Shown piece by piece: positions 45,800-53,483 of a stretch of DNA of 64,000 nt. The DNA is from Pseudomonas sp. UFMG81 (GTDB lineage: Bacteria > Pseudomonadota > Gammaproteobacteria > Pseudomonadales > Pseudomonadaceae). The DNA lies in the NCBI RefSeq assembly GCF_015354575.1, contig NZ_JACAFQ010000006.1, positions 95,500-159,499 of the forward strand, written 5' to 3'. The position numbers were made by a program, and so were the translations under genes. Every line of letters begins with the position of its first letter. Position 1 is the first letter of the stretch. The notes beneath the pieces were generated by a model, which did not search any database, was not told where the DNA came from, and saw only the letters and a list, made by a program, of their open reading frames with translations.

Positions 45800-45917
45800 C
45801 TGTAGGAGCGGCCTTGTGCCGCGAAAGGGCTGCGTAGCGGCCCCAGGATTTCAAGTACACCTCAAGACTGCTGGGGCCGCTTCACGGCCCTTTCGCGACA
45901 CAAGGCCGCTCCTACAG
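45800..45917. repeat. REP-type palindrome
   Basis: CTGTAGGAGCGGCCTTGTG and its inverted copy (CAAGGCCGCTCCTACAG) bound 118 bases with a long inner mirror (gcgaaagggc / gccctttcgc). It is the same outer sequence as the unit at 4099-4230 and fills the first part of the space before the curlin operon. The rest of the gap to 46084 shows no gene. Confidence 0.85.
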
Positions 45918-46084
45918 CGGGCATACCAATCGCCACGGACTTAGGTTACCGGCGACGCGAAACCACGCCTCGGCCCGATTCCCCAATCCTGGGTCCACCC
46001 GCCCACCCGCACGCATCGGCGAACACGTAGCACAAAACGCTGCAACCCTTGCCACACAAGGCCTGCATAGCATCCGACAAAACC

Positions 46085-46099
46085 TGGCACAACACTTGC
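46085..46099 (+). promoter_or_regulatory. Sigma-54 (-24/-12) promoter of the curlin operon
   Basis: TGGCACAACACTTGC matches the RpoN consensus TGGCAC-N5-TTGC: the invariant GG (46086-46087) and GC (46098-46099) are ten bases apart as required. Transcription would start near 46111, 44 bases before the first ATG. A sigma-54 promoter needs an enhancer-binding activator; none is encoded next to it. Confidence 0.75.
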
Positions 46100-46154
46100 C
46101 GATCCCTCCTCAGACGCCCCAACCCATGGGCCCGTTTGCAGGAGGAATCGACTC

Positions 46155-47504
46155 ATGCACCGACCGACACCCCGTCCGCTGGCCATCGCGATCGTCGCCG
46201 GCCTGCTCCAGCTACCGGCACAGGCTGCGTTGTTCGCGGTCGACCCCGGTCCCTACCCAATAGCCCCCAATGGCGGCTTCCCCGCCTGGTACCAGGACAG
46301 CCACGGCCGCACCCTCGACCTGTGTCTGACCAAGGCCGTGAGTTCCCGGGTCGCCGGCGCCCCCGGAGCACCTTCGTACATGTGCACGCTGCTGCCCACA
46401 CCCGGCGTGTTCGATGACACCCAACCCATCGTGTTCCCGACCAACTTCCCTGACGAAGCGTTCTGGTTCACCGGTGAAACGTCCCTGGTGGACGCCGCCC
46501 GCGGCATCGACCTGACCTATGTATCGGCCATCGAAGCGGCCTTCGCCGCCGAAGAGCCGGTCGAGGGCGACCAGGTCAGCTTCGCCCGGGTGCGGATCCG
46601 TGTGGATGTCCCGGCGGCCGGCACCTACACCATCACCCACCCCTATGGCGTGGACGTGTTCGACGTGCCTGCCGCAGGCCGCCGCGCGATCAACATGACC
46701 CGCGACATCGGCATTGCCGGTGCTGGCGACTTCAGTGGCGCGCTCAAGGGCGACCTCGGGCCGTTCCTGCGCAGCGTCAACGGCCCCTACACCGAGACCA
46801 ACCCCTCGACCGGCGCCAGCGAACGCTTCATCGGCGACCCCAACCTCAACGAGCGCGTGACCGGCAGCCCGTTCAACACCAACTACGTGCGCATCGAAGG
46901 CCCCAACGGCCTGGACATCCGCACCGAGCTGTTCGCCGTGTCCGGCAAGCTGTCCACGGTCGACCGACCAACCCCGCTGATCCCGCAACGCAGCACCTAC
47001 TCGCGGCATACCGAGAACGGTGACCTGCGCGCCCAGCAGGATGTGTTCGTCATGGCCCCACCGGCGCCTGCCACCGTCAGCCTCACCAGCCAGAACCCGG
47101 CCCTGGCCTTCAGCGAAGCCAACAGCACCGGAGCCTGGTACGCCCAGTCGCCACTCAACCCGACCCTGCCGGTGACCCTGCAGGTGACCGCCGACAACAG
47201 CCTGGCGATCCCTACCAGCAGCCCCACCACCACCCCCATGGCGCTGACCGACCTGGTGGTGATCAGCCGCGCCGAATACAGCCTGGCCAGCGGCCAGCTG
47301 ACCCTGGTGGCCAGCAGCAGCGACGAGACCAGCCCGCCGGCCCTGACCGCACGTACCGGCAACGGCGCGCTGATCGGCAACCTGAGCGGCAACGGCGCAG
47401 TGAAGACCCTGAGCACCGGCTTGTCGCCGATCCCGCCGGCCAAGGTGCAGGTCACCAGCGCCCATGGCGGCAGCGACAGCGAAGACGTGGTGCTGGTGCC
47501 ATGA
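46155..47504 (+). CDS. Secreted protein, first of two paralogues in the curlin operon
   Basis: A 449-residue exported protein: AGGAGG site, signal peptide ending LPAQAALFA. I do not recognise the family. Conserved blocks shared with the next gene are VDPGPYPIAPNGGFPAWYQD, the APGAPSYMCTLLPTPGVFDD stretch, TYTITHPYGVDVFD, RRAINMTRDIGIAGAGDFSG, GPFLRSVNGPYTETNPSTGA and a final VQVTSAHGGSDSEDVVLV. Two cysteines in the first blocks are kept in both. Composition (Thr, Ser, Gly, Pro) suits a beta-sandwich surface protein. It may act in nucleation, coating or anchoring of the fibres coded downstream; this is inference from the operon. Confidence 0.75.
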   Translation: MHRPTPRPLAIAIVAGLLQLPAQAALFAVDPGPYPIAPNGGFPAWYQDSHGRTLDLCLTKAVSSRVAGAPGAPSYMCTLLPTPGVFDDTQPIVFPTNFPDEAFWFTGETSLVDAARGIDLTYVSAIEAAFAAEEPVEGDQVSFARVRIRVDVPAAGTYTITHPYGVDVFDVPAAGRRAINMTRDIGIAGAGDFSGALKGDLGPFLRSVNGPYTETNPSTGASERFIGDPNLNERVTGSPFNTNYVRIEGPNGLDIRTELFAVSGKLSTVDRPTPLIPQRSTYSRHTENGDLRAQQDVFVMAPPAPATVSLTSQNPALAFSEANSTGAWYAQSPLNPTLPVTLQVTADNSLAIPTSSPTTTPMALTDLVVISRAEYSLASGQLTLVASSSDETSPPALTARTGNGALIGNLSGNGAVKTLSTGLSPIPPAKVQVTSAHGGSDSEDVVLVP

Positions 47505-47524
47505 ACAGACTTCCAGGAGGCAGC

Positions 47525-49765
47525 ATGAATACGTGGCCACGCCGGGCGCTATGCGCCGCCGGTTTCACCCTTACCGTGACCAGTGCGGCCTGGGCCGCGC
47601 TGTCCGAGGTCGACCCTGGCCCCTACACCTTCGCCACCGGGGGCTACCCCATGTGGTACAAGGACGCCAACAACCTGGCGCTGGAGCTGTGCCAGTCGCG
47701 CGCCACCAGCTCGCGCAACCCGGGTGCGCCGGGCGCACCGGCCTACATGTGCACCCTGCTGCCAGAGCCAGGCGTGTATGACGATGCACTGCCGCTGGTG
47801 TTCCCCGACAACTGGCCGCCGGAGATGTTCTGGTTCCTCGCCGAGACCTCGATCCCGGCGGTCGGCAACAGTGGCTACGAGCTGGAAGTCTATGTGGCGG
47901 GCATCGAGGCGGCATTCGCCTCCGAGAACCCGGTCGACGGCGACCAGCAGAGCTTTGCCCGCATCCGCATCCGCGCCTCGATACCGCAGGCGGGCACCTA
48001 CACCATCACCCACCCCTACGGTGTGGAAACCGTGACCATCGCCGCCAACCAGGTGGGCCGCCGCGCAGTCAACATCACCCGCGACATCGGCATCGGCGCC
48101 CAGGGTAACTTCAGCGGCGTGCTCAACGGCAACATCGGGCCGTTCCTGCGTGGCGCAGGTGCCCCCTACACTGAGGTCAACCCGGACACCGGCGCCACCG
48201 AAACCTTCGTCGGCGACCCGAACATCACCGAAGCGGTGACCGGCAGCCCCAACAACACCAACTTCGTGCGTATCGCCGGCCCTGCCGGGACCATCCAGAC
48301 CAACGCCTTCACCGTCTCCGGCAAGGTGCTCGACCAGCGTGCCCAGACGCCGGTCACGCTGGAACGCGCCACCTACTCGCGCAACGGTGCCGGCACCCGC
48401 GTGGAAGTCTTCGCCAAGGCGCCGAACAGCGCCAGCCTGTGCCTGCGTAACGGCCTGGCGCTGGTAGGCTCGCCGCCCTCGCCCTGCCAGTTCAGCCTGC
48501 TGACCGACAACAGCGGGCTGTTCTTCAGCCAGCAGCTGAGCCAGGCCGCGCCACCACCAGTGGTGGTGGTCACCGCCAGCAGCCCGGCCGGCACCACCCG
48601 GCCAACCGCGCTGTCGAGCAAGCTCAGCGACGTGGTCAAGGTCAGCACCGCGCGCTATGACTGGACCAACAAGCGCCTGGTGGTCGAAGCGCGCTCCAGC
48701 GACGAAGTGGTGATCCCCGACCTGCTGGTGCAGGGGTACGGGCGCATGTCCAAGTCCGGCGTGCAACAGAACCTGACCATCAACGACCTGGCCCAGCCGC
48801 CCGCCAGCATCACCGTCAAGTCCGCCCATGGCGGCAGCGACGTGGAGCCGGTGGTGGTGGTCGGCAACGCGCCGGTCGACGCCGGCAACCAGCCGCCCGT
48901 GGCCCAGGCCGACAGCGCCAGCACCAGTGTCGGGGTGCCGATCACCCTCAACCTGCTGACCAACGACAGCGACCCGGACGGCAACCTGCCACTGACCATC
49001 AGCGACCTCACCCAACCGGGCACCGGCCTGGGCGGTGTGGTGATGAGCGGCACCACCGCCGTCACCTACACCCCACCGGCCGGGGCCACCACGCCGCAGG
49101 TGGCCACCTTCACCTACCGCGCCGTGGACGCCAAGGGCCTGAAGTCGGAGCCGGCCACGGTGACCGTCAACATCGCGCCCAACCGCGCCCCTACCGCGGT
49201 GGCCGACAGCGTCAGCACCCTGGGCGTACCGCTGACCATCAACGCGCTGGCCAACGACACCGACCCGGAAAACAACCTGCCGCTGAGCATCGCCAGCGTC
49301 ACCCAGCCAACCCCGACCGGACGCGGCACGGTGAGCACCGACGGCAACACCATCACCTACACGCCACCGGCCACGGTCACCACGGCGTTCAGCACCACCT
49401 TCACCTACATCGTGCGTGATTCGGTCGGCGCCCTGTCGACGCCCGGCACCGTCACCGTGCAGGTGTCGCCACGGCCGGCCCAGGAGACCTTCGCGGTCAC
49501 CGCGGCAACCGTCACCGCACGCTCCAACAACCGCTTCAACTGGGACATCAGCGGTACGTCCTCGGTGACCACCGGCAACACCATCACCGTGCGGGTGACC
49601 ACCACCACCGGCGTGCAAACGTTGGGTACCACCACCGTACCGGTGACCGGCCGCTGGCGCCTTGCAGTGAGCAACAGCACCACTGCGGTACCGACCGCCA
49701 GCCCGACGGCGACGGTAACCAGCAGCCAGGGCACCACCCGCACCGTCAACGTGACCGTGCAGTAG
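47525..49765 (+). CDS. Secreted paralogue with two Ig/cadherin-like repeats, 746 aa
   Basis: Start 47525 is chosen for its AGGAGG, five bases upstream; another ATG 24 bases earlier overlaps the preceding gene. Signal peptide ends SAAWAALSE. Residues about 28-450 repeat the domain of the preceding protein (VDPGPYTFATGGYPMWYKD ... SITVKSAHGGSDVEPVVVV). Two tandem Ig-like domains of the cadherin/VCBS type follow (NQPPVAQADSASTSVG...; NRAPTAVADSVSTLGV..., both with LLTNDSDPDGNLPL/ALANDTDPENNLPL), then a Thr-rich end domain. It looks like a stalk or adhesin linked to the curlin fibre. Confidence 0.78.
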   Translation: MNTWPRRALCAAGFTLTVTSAAWAALSEVDPGPYTFATGGYPMWYKDANNLALELCQSRATSSRNPGAPGAPAYMCTLLPEPGVYDDALPLVFPDNWPPEMFWFLAETSIPAVGNSGYELEVYVAGIEAAFASENPVDGDQQSFARIRIRASIPQAGTYTITHPYGVETVTIAANQVGRRAVNITRDIGIGAQGNFSGVLNGNIGPFLRGAGAPYTEVNPDTGATETFVGDPNITEAVTGSPNNTNFVRIAGPAGTIQTNAFTVSGKVLDQRAQTPVTLERATYSRNGAGTRVEVFAKAPNSASLCLRNGLALVGSPPSPCQFSLLTDNSGLFFSQQLSQAAPPPVVVVTASSPAGTTRPTALSSKLSDVVKVSTARYDWTNKRLVVEARSSDEVVIPDLLVQGYGRMSKSGVQQNLTINDLAQPPASITVKSAHGGSDVEPVVVVGNAPVDAGNQPPVAQADSASTSVGVPITLNLLTNDSDPDGNLPLTISDLTQPGTGLGGVVMSGTTAVTYTPPAGATTPQVATFTYRAVDAKGLKSEPATVTVNIAPNRAPTAVADSVSTLGVPLTINALANDTDPENNLPLSIASVTQPTPTGRGTVSTDGNTITYTPPATVTTAFSTTFTYIVRDSVGALSTPGTVTVQVSPRPAQETFAVTAATVTARSNNRFNWDISGTSSVTTGNTITVRVTTTTGVQTLGTTTVPVTGRWRLAVSNSTTAVPTASPTATVTSSQGTTRTVNVTVQ

Positions 49766-49780
49766 GCCAGGGAGAACGCC

Positions 49781-50251
49781 ATGAGAAGCCTGTACCCGCT
49801 GCTGCTGTGCCTGGCCCTCGCCGGCCAGGCCCATGCCGACGACCTGATGGACAACGCCGACCTTGCGGCCGGCAGCGACCTCGGCGAGCCGCTGATCATC
49901 CGCCTGCTGCCGGCCGGTGCCGGCCAGCAAGCGGTGATCGAGCAGCAGGGTAACGGCAACCGCGCCACCCTCGACCAGAGCGGCCAGGCCCTGCTGGGCC
50001 AGATCGTCCAGGCCGGGAGCGCGCAGGAGGCGTACATCCTGCAGCAGGGTAGCGACCTGATGGCCTCGATCAACCAGCAGGGCTACGGCAACAACGCCTC
50101 GATCCGCCAGAACGGTAGCGGCAACAGCGCCGCCATCGAACAGATCGGCAACCACAACAACGCCACCATCGAGCAGAGCGGCACGGGGCTGAACAGCGCC
50201 GTGACCCAGGCCGGCAATGGCCAGCACGTGCACATCACCCAATACCGATAA
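49781..50251 (+). CDS. Curlin-repeat protein, minor subunit (CsgB-like)
   Basis: A 156-residue exported protein: AGGGAG site, signal peptide ending GQAHADDL. About five curlin repeats of the Q-x-G-x-x-N-x-A type follow a short linker, e.g. AVIEQQGNGNRATLDQSGQA and ASIRQNGSGNSAAIEQIGNH. The end HVHITQYR is basic/aromatic like the last repeat of E. coli CsgB, the nucleator. Length matches CsgB. It lies 15 bases behind the Ig-repeat protein gene and 28 before the larger curlin gene. Confidence 0.88.
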   Translation: MRSLYPLLLCLALAGQAHADDLMDNADLAAGSDLGEPLIIRLLPAGAGQQAVIEQQGNGNRATLDQSGQALLGQIVQAGSAQEAYILQQGSDLMASINQQGYGNNASIRQNGSGNSAAIEQIGNHNNATIEQSGTGLNSAVTQAGNGQHVHITQYR

Positions 50252-50279
50252 CGGCACCGCAAGACCAGGAGGCTCCACC

Positions 50280-51725
50280 ATGTACAAGCTCGCCCCTCTG
50301 AGCGCCGCCATTGTCCTGGCTTTCGCCGGCCAGGCCATGGCCGACGACAGCAGCTCGAACCAGACCCAGCAGGGCAACAAGAACATCGCCGAGGTCAAAC
50401 AGACCGCGGCGTCGTTCGCCTCGGTCACCCAGCAACAGACCGGCCACGACCACAACCACATGGCGGTGCAGGACAACAGCACCAGCGACGTGCTGCAGAG
50501 CGCCACCGGCTCGTTCAACGCCGGCTACGCCGAGCAGCTGTTCGAGAACGGCAGCCAGATCACCCAGCTGTCCGGTGGCACGCTGAACGACGCCTTCGCC
50601 AGCCAGTCGGTGGGCGAGAGCAACCAGGCGTTGCAGGTGCAGGATGGCACCGGCAACCGCTCGGTGATCTGGCAGGACACCCAGCTGGGCAGCCAGGCCA
50701 CCACCCAGCAGTCGGGCCAGCGCAACGATGCCACCATCGAGCAACTGTTCAGCGGCAGCAACAACAAGAGCCTGATCAACCAGGCCGGCAGCGACAACCA
50801 GGCCGCCGCCGAGCACCTCACCCACCAGGACGGCGACATCGCCATCTACCAGCAGGGCAAGCAGAACTGGGCCTACGGCGACCAGCGCGAAGGCTACGGG
50901 GGCACCATTGGTATCGACCAGTACGGCACCGGTGGTTCGGTGGAAGTCTGGCAGGACAACCAGACCGACAGCCAGGCCAGCGTCTACCAGAACGGCCAGC
51001 TCAACGAGGCGTACATCGACCAGAGCTTTGGCGAAAGCAACAGCGCCAGCCTCAGCCAGACCGGCCGCGCCAACGCCAGTTGGTCGGACCAGTTCGAGAC
51101 CAACCAGTCGGTCACCAGCATTTCCCAGGTGGGCAACAACAACCTGCACTTCACCTACCAGACCGGCGACAACCACAGCCTGAGCATCAGCACCCAGGGC
51201 AATGGCAACAAGATCATGGCCAGCAACTGGAAGGGCGAGAAACCCGGTGGGCAGTTCGGCAGCGACCAGCGCGCCGAGATCAACCAGAACGGCAACCAGA
51301 ACAGCGTCAACCTCACTCAGGAGGGGGTCGGCCAACTCGCCGTGCTGAACCAGAACGGCAACCGCAACCGCATGGAGACCAAGCAGGCCGACACCAACAA
51401 CGAGCTGTACTTCGAGCAGAACGGCAGCGACAACCTGCTGATCGCCGACCAGCGCGGCACCGCCAACTACGCCGAGGGCGTGGCCTCCGGCAACGGCGGC
51501 ACCATCACCCTCGACCAGTCCGGCAGCGGCAACCAGAGCTACACCTACCAGCTGTACGGCAGCGGCAACCAGGCCACCATCAAGCAGGCCGATGTGGCCA
51601 ACGTTGCCTACGTAACCCAAGGCGGCAACACCAACCAGGCCTTCGTCGACCAGAGCGGCGCCAGCCAGACCGCCACCATCAGCCAGTACGGCAACGCCAA
51701 CCTGGCCACCGTCAACCAGCACTGA
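50280..51725 (+). CDS. Long curlin-repeat protein, major subunit (CsgA-like), 481 aa
   Basis: The ATG at 50280 follows AGGAGG; signal peptide ends GQAMADDS. The mature protein is built of about twenty imperfect curlin-like repeats of about 20-23 residues (N-x-A-x-I-x-Q-x-G-x-x-N pattern), e.g. ATIEQLFSGSNNKSLINQAG and ATIKQADVANVAYVTQGGNT. E. coli CsgA has five repeats in 151 residues, so this subunit is about three times longer. It should form an extracellular amyloid. No csgG, csgE, csgF or csgC is in the window. A strong terminator follows. Confidence 0.88.
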   Translation: MYKLAPLSAAIVLAFAGQAMADDSSSNQTQQGNKNIAEVKQTAASFASVTQQQTGHDHNHMAVQDNSTSDVLQSATGSFNAGYAEQLFENGSQITQLSGGTLNDAFASQSVGESNQALQVQDGTGNRSVIWQDTQLGSQATTQQSGQRNDATIEQLFSGSNNKSLINQAGSDNQAAAEHLTHQDGDIAIYQQGKQNWAYGDQREGYGGTIGIDQYGTGGSVEVWQDNQTDSQASVYQNGQLNEAYIDQSFGESNSASLSQTGRANASWSDQFETNQSVTSISQVGNNNLHFTYQTGDNHSLSISTQGNGNKIMASNWKGEKPGGQFGSDQRAEINQNGNQNSVNLTQEGVGQLAVLNQNGNRNRMETKQADTNNELYFEQNGSDNLLIADQRGTANYAEGVASGNGGTITLDQSGSGNQSYTYQLYGSGNQATIKQADVANVAYVTQGGNTNQAFVDQSGASQTATISQYGNANLATVNQH

Positions 51726-51738
51726 CCGGCTCCCCCTT

Positions 51739-51780
51739 GAACCGCGGTGTTCGCTCTCCCTGGCGCCGCGGTTCCTTTTT
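51739..51780 (+). terminator. Terminator of the curlin operon
   Basis: GAACCGCGG and CCGCGGTTC form a nine-base stem followed by CTTTTT, beginning 13 bases after the stop. Confidence 0.9.
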
Positions 51781-51855
51781 GCTCTTGGTGAGGCACGTGT
51801 TCAGTAATCACGGCGGGCGTTCAAAGCCCAGATGTGAAACAAGCCTTTAACGTAC

Positions 51856-52146
51856 CTATCGCCTACGTCTTCGCGAAATCGACCACGCGTGAAAGAGCAC
51901 CATGATCACGACCCCACCATGCACGACTACCAGATCTCGATAAAAGTTACTTCCATAGTCGATCTCCACAAAAAAACCCTTATCATCCTTCAGAAGAAGC
52001 GTGTAAAAACCGCCCATCAGAATGCCATGCAGATAAGCTAATGAAACGCGGAATACGCCACTTGTTTCGGAAAGCAAATGACGCACCAGAAAAAGAGTCA
52101 CCGGCACGTCTACCAAAACAAGGAGAACAAATTCCACTACACTCAC
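51856..52146 (-). CDS. Small membrane protein, immunity-like (copy 3)
   Basis: GTG start, 96 residues. An N-terminal helix (EFVLLVLVDVPVTLFLV), a middle helix region ending GGFYTLLLKDD, the motif FFVEIDYGSNFYRDLV, and a last helix with VVIMVLFHAWSISRRRRR. It is the distal member of a family with copies at 52481-52768 and 53205-53483. Its start overlaps the stop of an effector remnant, as the intact copies overlap effector genes. Probably an inner-membrane immunity protein; now without its own effector. Confidence 0.72.
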   Translation of the reverse strand: MSVVEFVLLVLVDVPVTLFLVRHLLSETSGVFRVSLAYLHGILMGGFYTLLLKDDKGFFVEIDYGSNFYRDLVVVHGGVVIMVLFHAWSISRRRRR

Positions 52147-52208
52147 TTTTTCTGCTCCTTATTAAGCTGGCAAGTAGTCGCACCGTTTGTCGAACCTCTA
52201 GACAAACC
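52143..52208 (-). pseudogene. 3' remnant of a DUF4225 effector gene
   Basis: The 21 codons before the TGA at 52143-52145 read GLSRGSTNGATTCQLNKEQK and K. They line up with the end of the orphan effector at 52765 (GLSVEGTTSGSTAYQFYEEY, KK). The stop overlaps the GTG start of copy 3, the same coupling seen in the intact pairs. Everything upstream is lost and replaced by the end of the broken immunity copy. Confidence 0.6.
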
Positions 52209-52459
52209 AGGCATGAAACAAAATCATAACAACGCTCAAGGCCACTACAACATGGAGCTCCCGCCTAAACCCGTCACCATAATCAAATGAATAGTTAACG
52301 AAACCCGCCCCCATGCAACTTAAGATAAATAGCCATCATTACTATACTGAACAGTGTCATCACTACCGCCAACGCTCTCCAGCGGAGTACGACCCTAGCA
52401 AAGCAGAGCGTAAACAATACATCAGCCGCAATAAACAGCAACAACCCCGGCATAGTCAC
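52198..52459 (-). pseudogene. Frameshifted immunity-like gene (copy 4)
   Basis: From a GTG at 52459 (AGGGAG upstream) the frame reads MTMPGLLLFIAADVLFTLCF and on to MMAIYLKLHGGGFR, stopping at 52295. In the +1 frame the family pattern resumes: GFVNYSFDYGDGFRRELHVV, then VVMILFHAWFV, ending with TAG at 52198. A one-base shift near 52300 and loss of about eight to ten codons before the FDYGD motif explain it. The three intact copies read FVEIDYG-NFYRDL and MILFHxW at these places. Confidence 0.65.
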
Positions 52460-52480
52460 TCCCTGTACTCCATACGCAGA

Positions 52481-52768
52481 TCATCTGGGCCGAACCGACA
52501 CTGACCAACCGTGAAATAAAATCATGAACAGCGACCCACCATTGAGAACAACCAAATCCCGATAGAAATTATCGCCATAATCAATTTCTACAAAAAACAG
52601 ATCACTATCCTTTAGCAGCGTCACGTAAAACCCTCCCGACAAGACCGCATGCAGATAGGCCACCATTTCCCGAAGCACACCCCCCGCTCCAAGCAGAAGA
52701 TAGCGCCTGAGTACTAATGTGCTCGAAAAATCTATAACAATGACAACAACAAAAACAAACACACTCAC
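52481..52768 (-). CDS. Small membrane protein, immunity-like (copy 2)
   Basis: GTG start overlapping the orphan effector stop (GTGA), 95 residues. Two or three hydrophobic segments (FVFVVVIVIDFSSTLVL near the start, GGSLFMILFHGWSV near the end), GGFYVTLLKDSD and the family motif FFVEIDYGDNFYRDLV. It is the cognate candidate for the truncated DUF4225 protein coded directly upstream. AT-rich codons compared with core genes. Confidence 0.75.
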   Translation of the reverse strand: MSVFVFVVVIVIDFSSTLVLRRYLLLGAGGVLREMVAYLHAVLSGGFYVTLLKDSDLFFVEIDYGDNFYRDLVVLNGGSLFMILFHGWSVSVRPR

Positions 52769-53226
52769 TTTTTATACTCTTCGTAAAACTGATAGGCAGT
52801 TGACCCACTTGTAGTGCCTTCAACAGATAGGCCTAATGCACTCAGCTGACGTATCGCCATCTCCTTGTCGAACTTGTAATACCTGAAGAGTTTCCATGCG
52901 TCCGCCCGCGGTACCGGCCGGAACAAAACACCTATCGAAAGTGCTACATCACTTGCCAAGTAGGCTAAATTACCTTCACGTTCGCTGTAACCCAAACGCT
53001 CCGAGGCCATCTGGTAACCCTTTCTGACCGGGCCTTCCACGTCACGCCTCCCTTCATATAACCCTCTTGCATTCTCATACAGGTTATTCCCTCCATGGAC
53101 GATCAATGGTGCGCCGACAGCAGCACATAACAAACCAAGTGCCCCATAGCAAACCCTTGCTCCAACGATACTTTCCTTACCCCGCCCAGAGACACCTGAT
53201 AAATTCAGCGTAATCGCGTGGCCCAC
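52765..53226 (-). CDS. Orphan DUF4225 C-terminal fragment (153 aa)
   Basis: GTG start at 53226 inside the end of copy 1. The protein lacks the first about 90 residues of the full-length effector and begins where its hydrophobic region begins: VGARVCYGALGLLCAAVGAP, then VHGGNNLYENARGLYEGRRD, LGYSEREGNLAYLASDVALS and a final AYQFYEEYKK. The N-terminal part, presumably needed for Hcp loading, is absent. It fits an orphan toxin tip that can replace the resident one by recombination, or simple decay. Confidence 0.72.
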   Translation of the reverse strand: MGHAITLNLSGVSGRGKESIVGARVCYGALGLLCAAVGAPLIVHGGNNLYENARGLYEGRRDVEGPVRKGYQMASERLGYSEREGNLAYLASDVALSIGVLFRPVPRADAWKLFRYYKFDKEMAIRQLSALGLSVEGTTSGSTAYQFYEEYKK

Positions 53227-53483
53227 ACGTGAAACAGAATCATAGCCAAGCAGACGCCTTGCAGCGTCATCAGGTCGCGCAAGAAGTAATCTCCATAATC
53301 AAGCTCGACATAAATACTTGTACCTTCATTTATAATTATCAGATAAAAGCCGCCCGCAACAGAAGCAAACAAATAACTACATAACTGCTGAACACCCCCA
53401 ACTCCAGAAAACCAAGTTCTCCTCAGCCAGCGAGTGACAACCACATCAACAAAGACAACCAGAAGAAACTGCCAGAGTGTCAT
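53205..53483 (-). CDS. Small membrane protein, immunity-like (copy 1)
   Basis: A 92-residue protein whose ATG overlaps the stop of the full DUF4225 gene by four bases (ATGA). Hydrophobic N-terminus (WQFLLVVFVDVVVTRWLRR), AGGFYLIIINEG, motif YVELDYGDYFLRDLM, and a last helix CLAMILFHVWATRLR. The position directly behind a candidate effector, the small size and the membrane helices indicate an immunity protein that guards the inner membrane. Confidence 0.78.
   Translation of the reverse strand: MTLWQFLLVVFVDVVVTRWLRRTWFSGVGGVQQLCSYLFASVAGGFYLIIINEGTSIYVELDYGDYFLRDLMTLQGVCLAMILFHVWATRLR

Noticed and set aside
46855..47100. Possible NTN-rich or CRISPR-like repetition in the curlin operon
   Set aside because: The repeats are imperfect and codon-based, with no constant spacer; they reflect protein repeats. 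No CRISPR array is seen in the window.
47549..50518. Minus-strand open frame of 989 codons opposite the curlin operon
   Set aside because: Repetitive Gly/Ala/Val/Arg/His product mirroring the repeats of the sense genes; no ribosome site or family motif.
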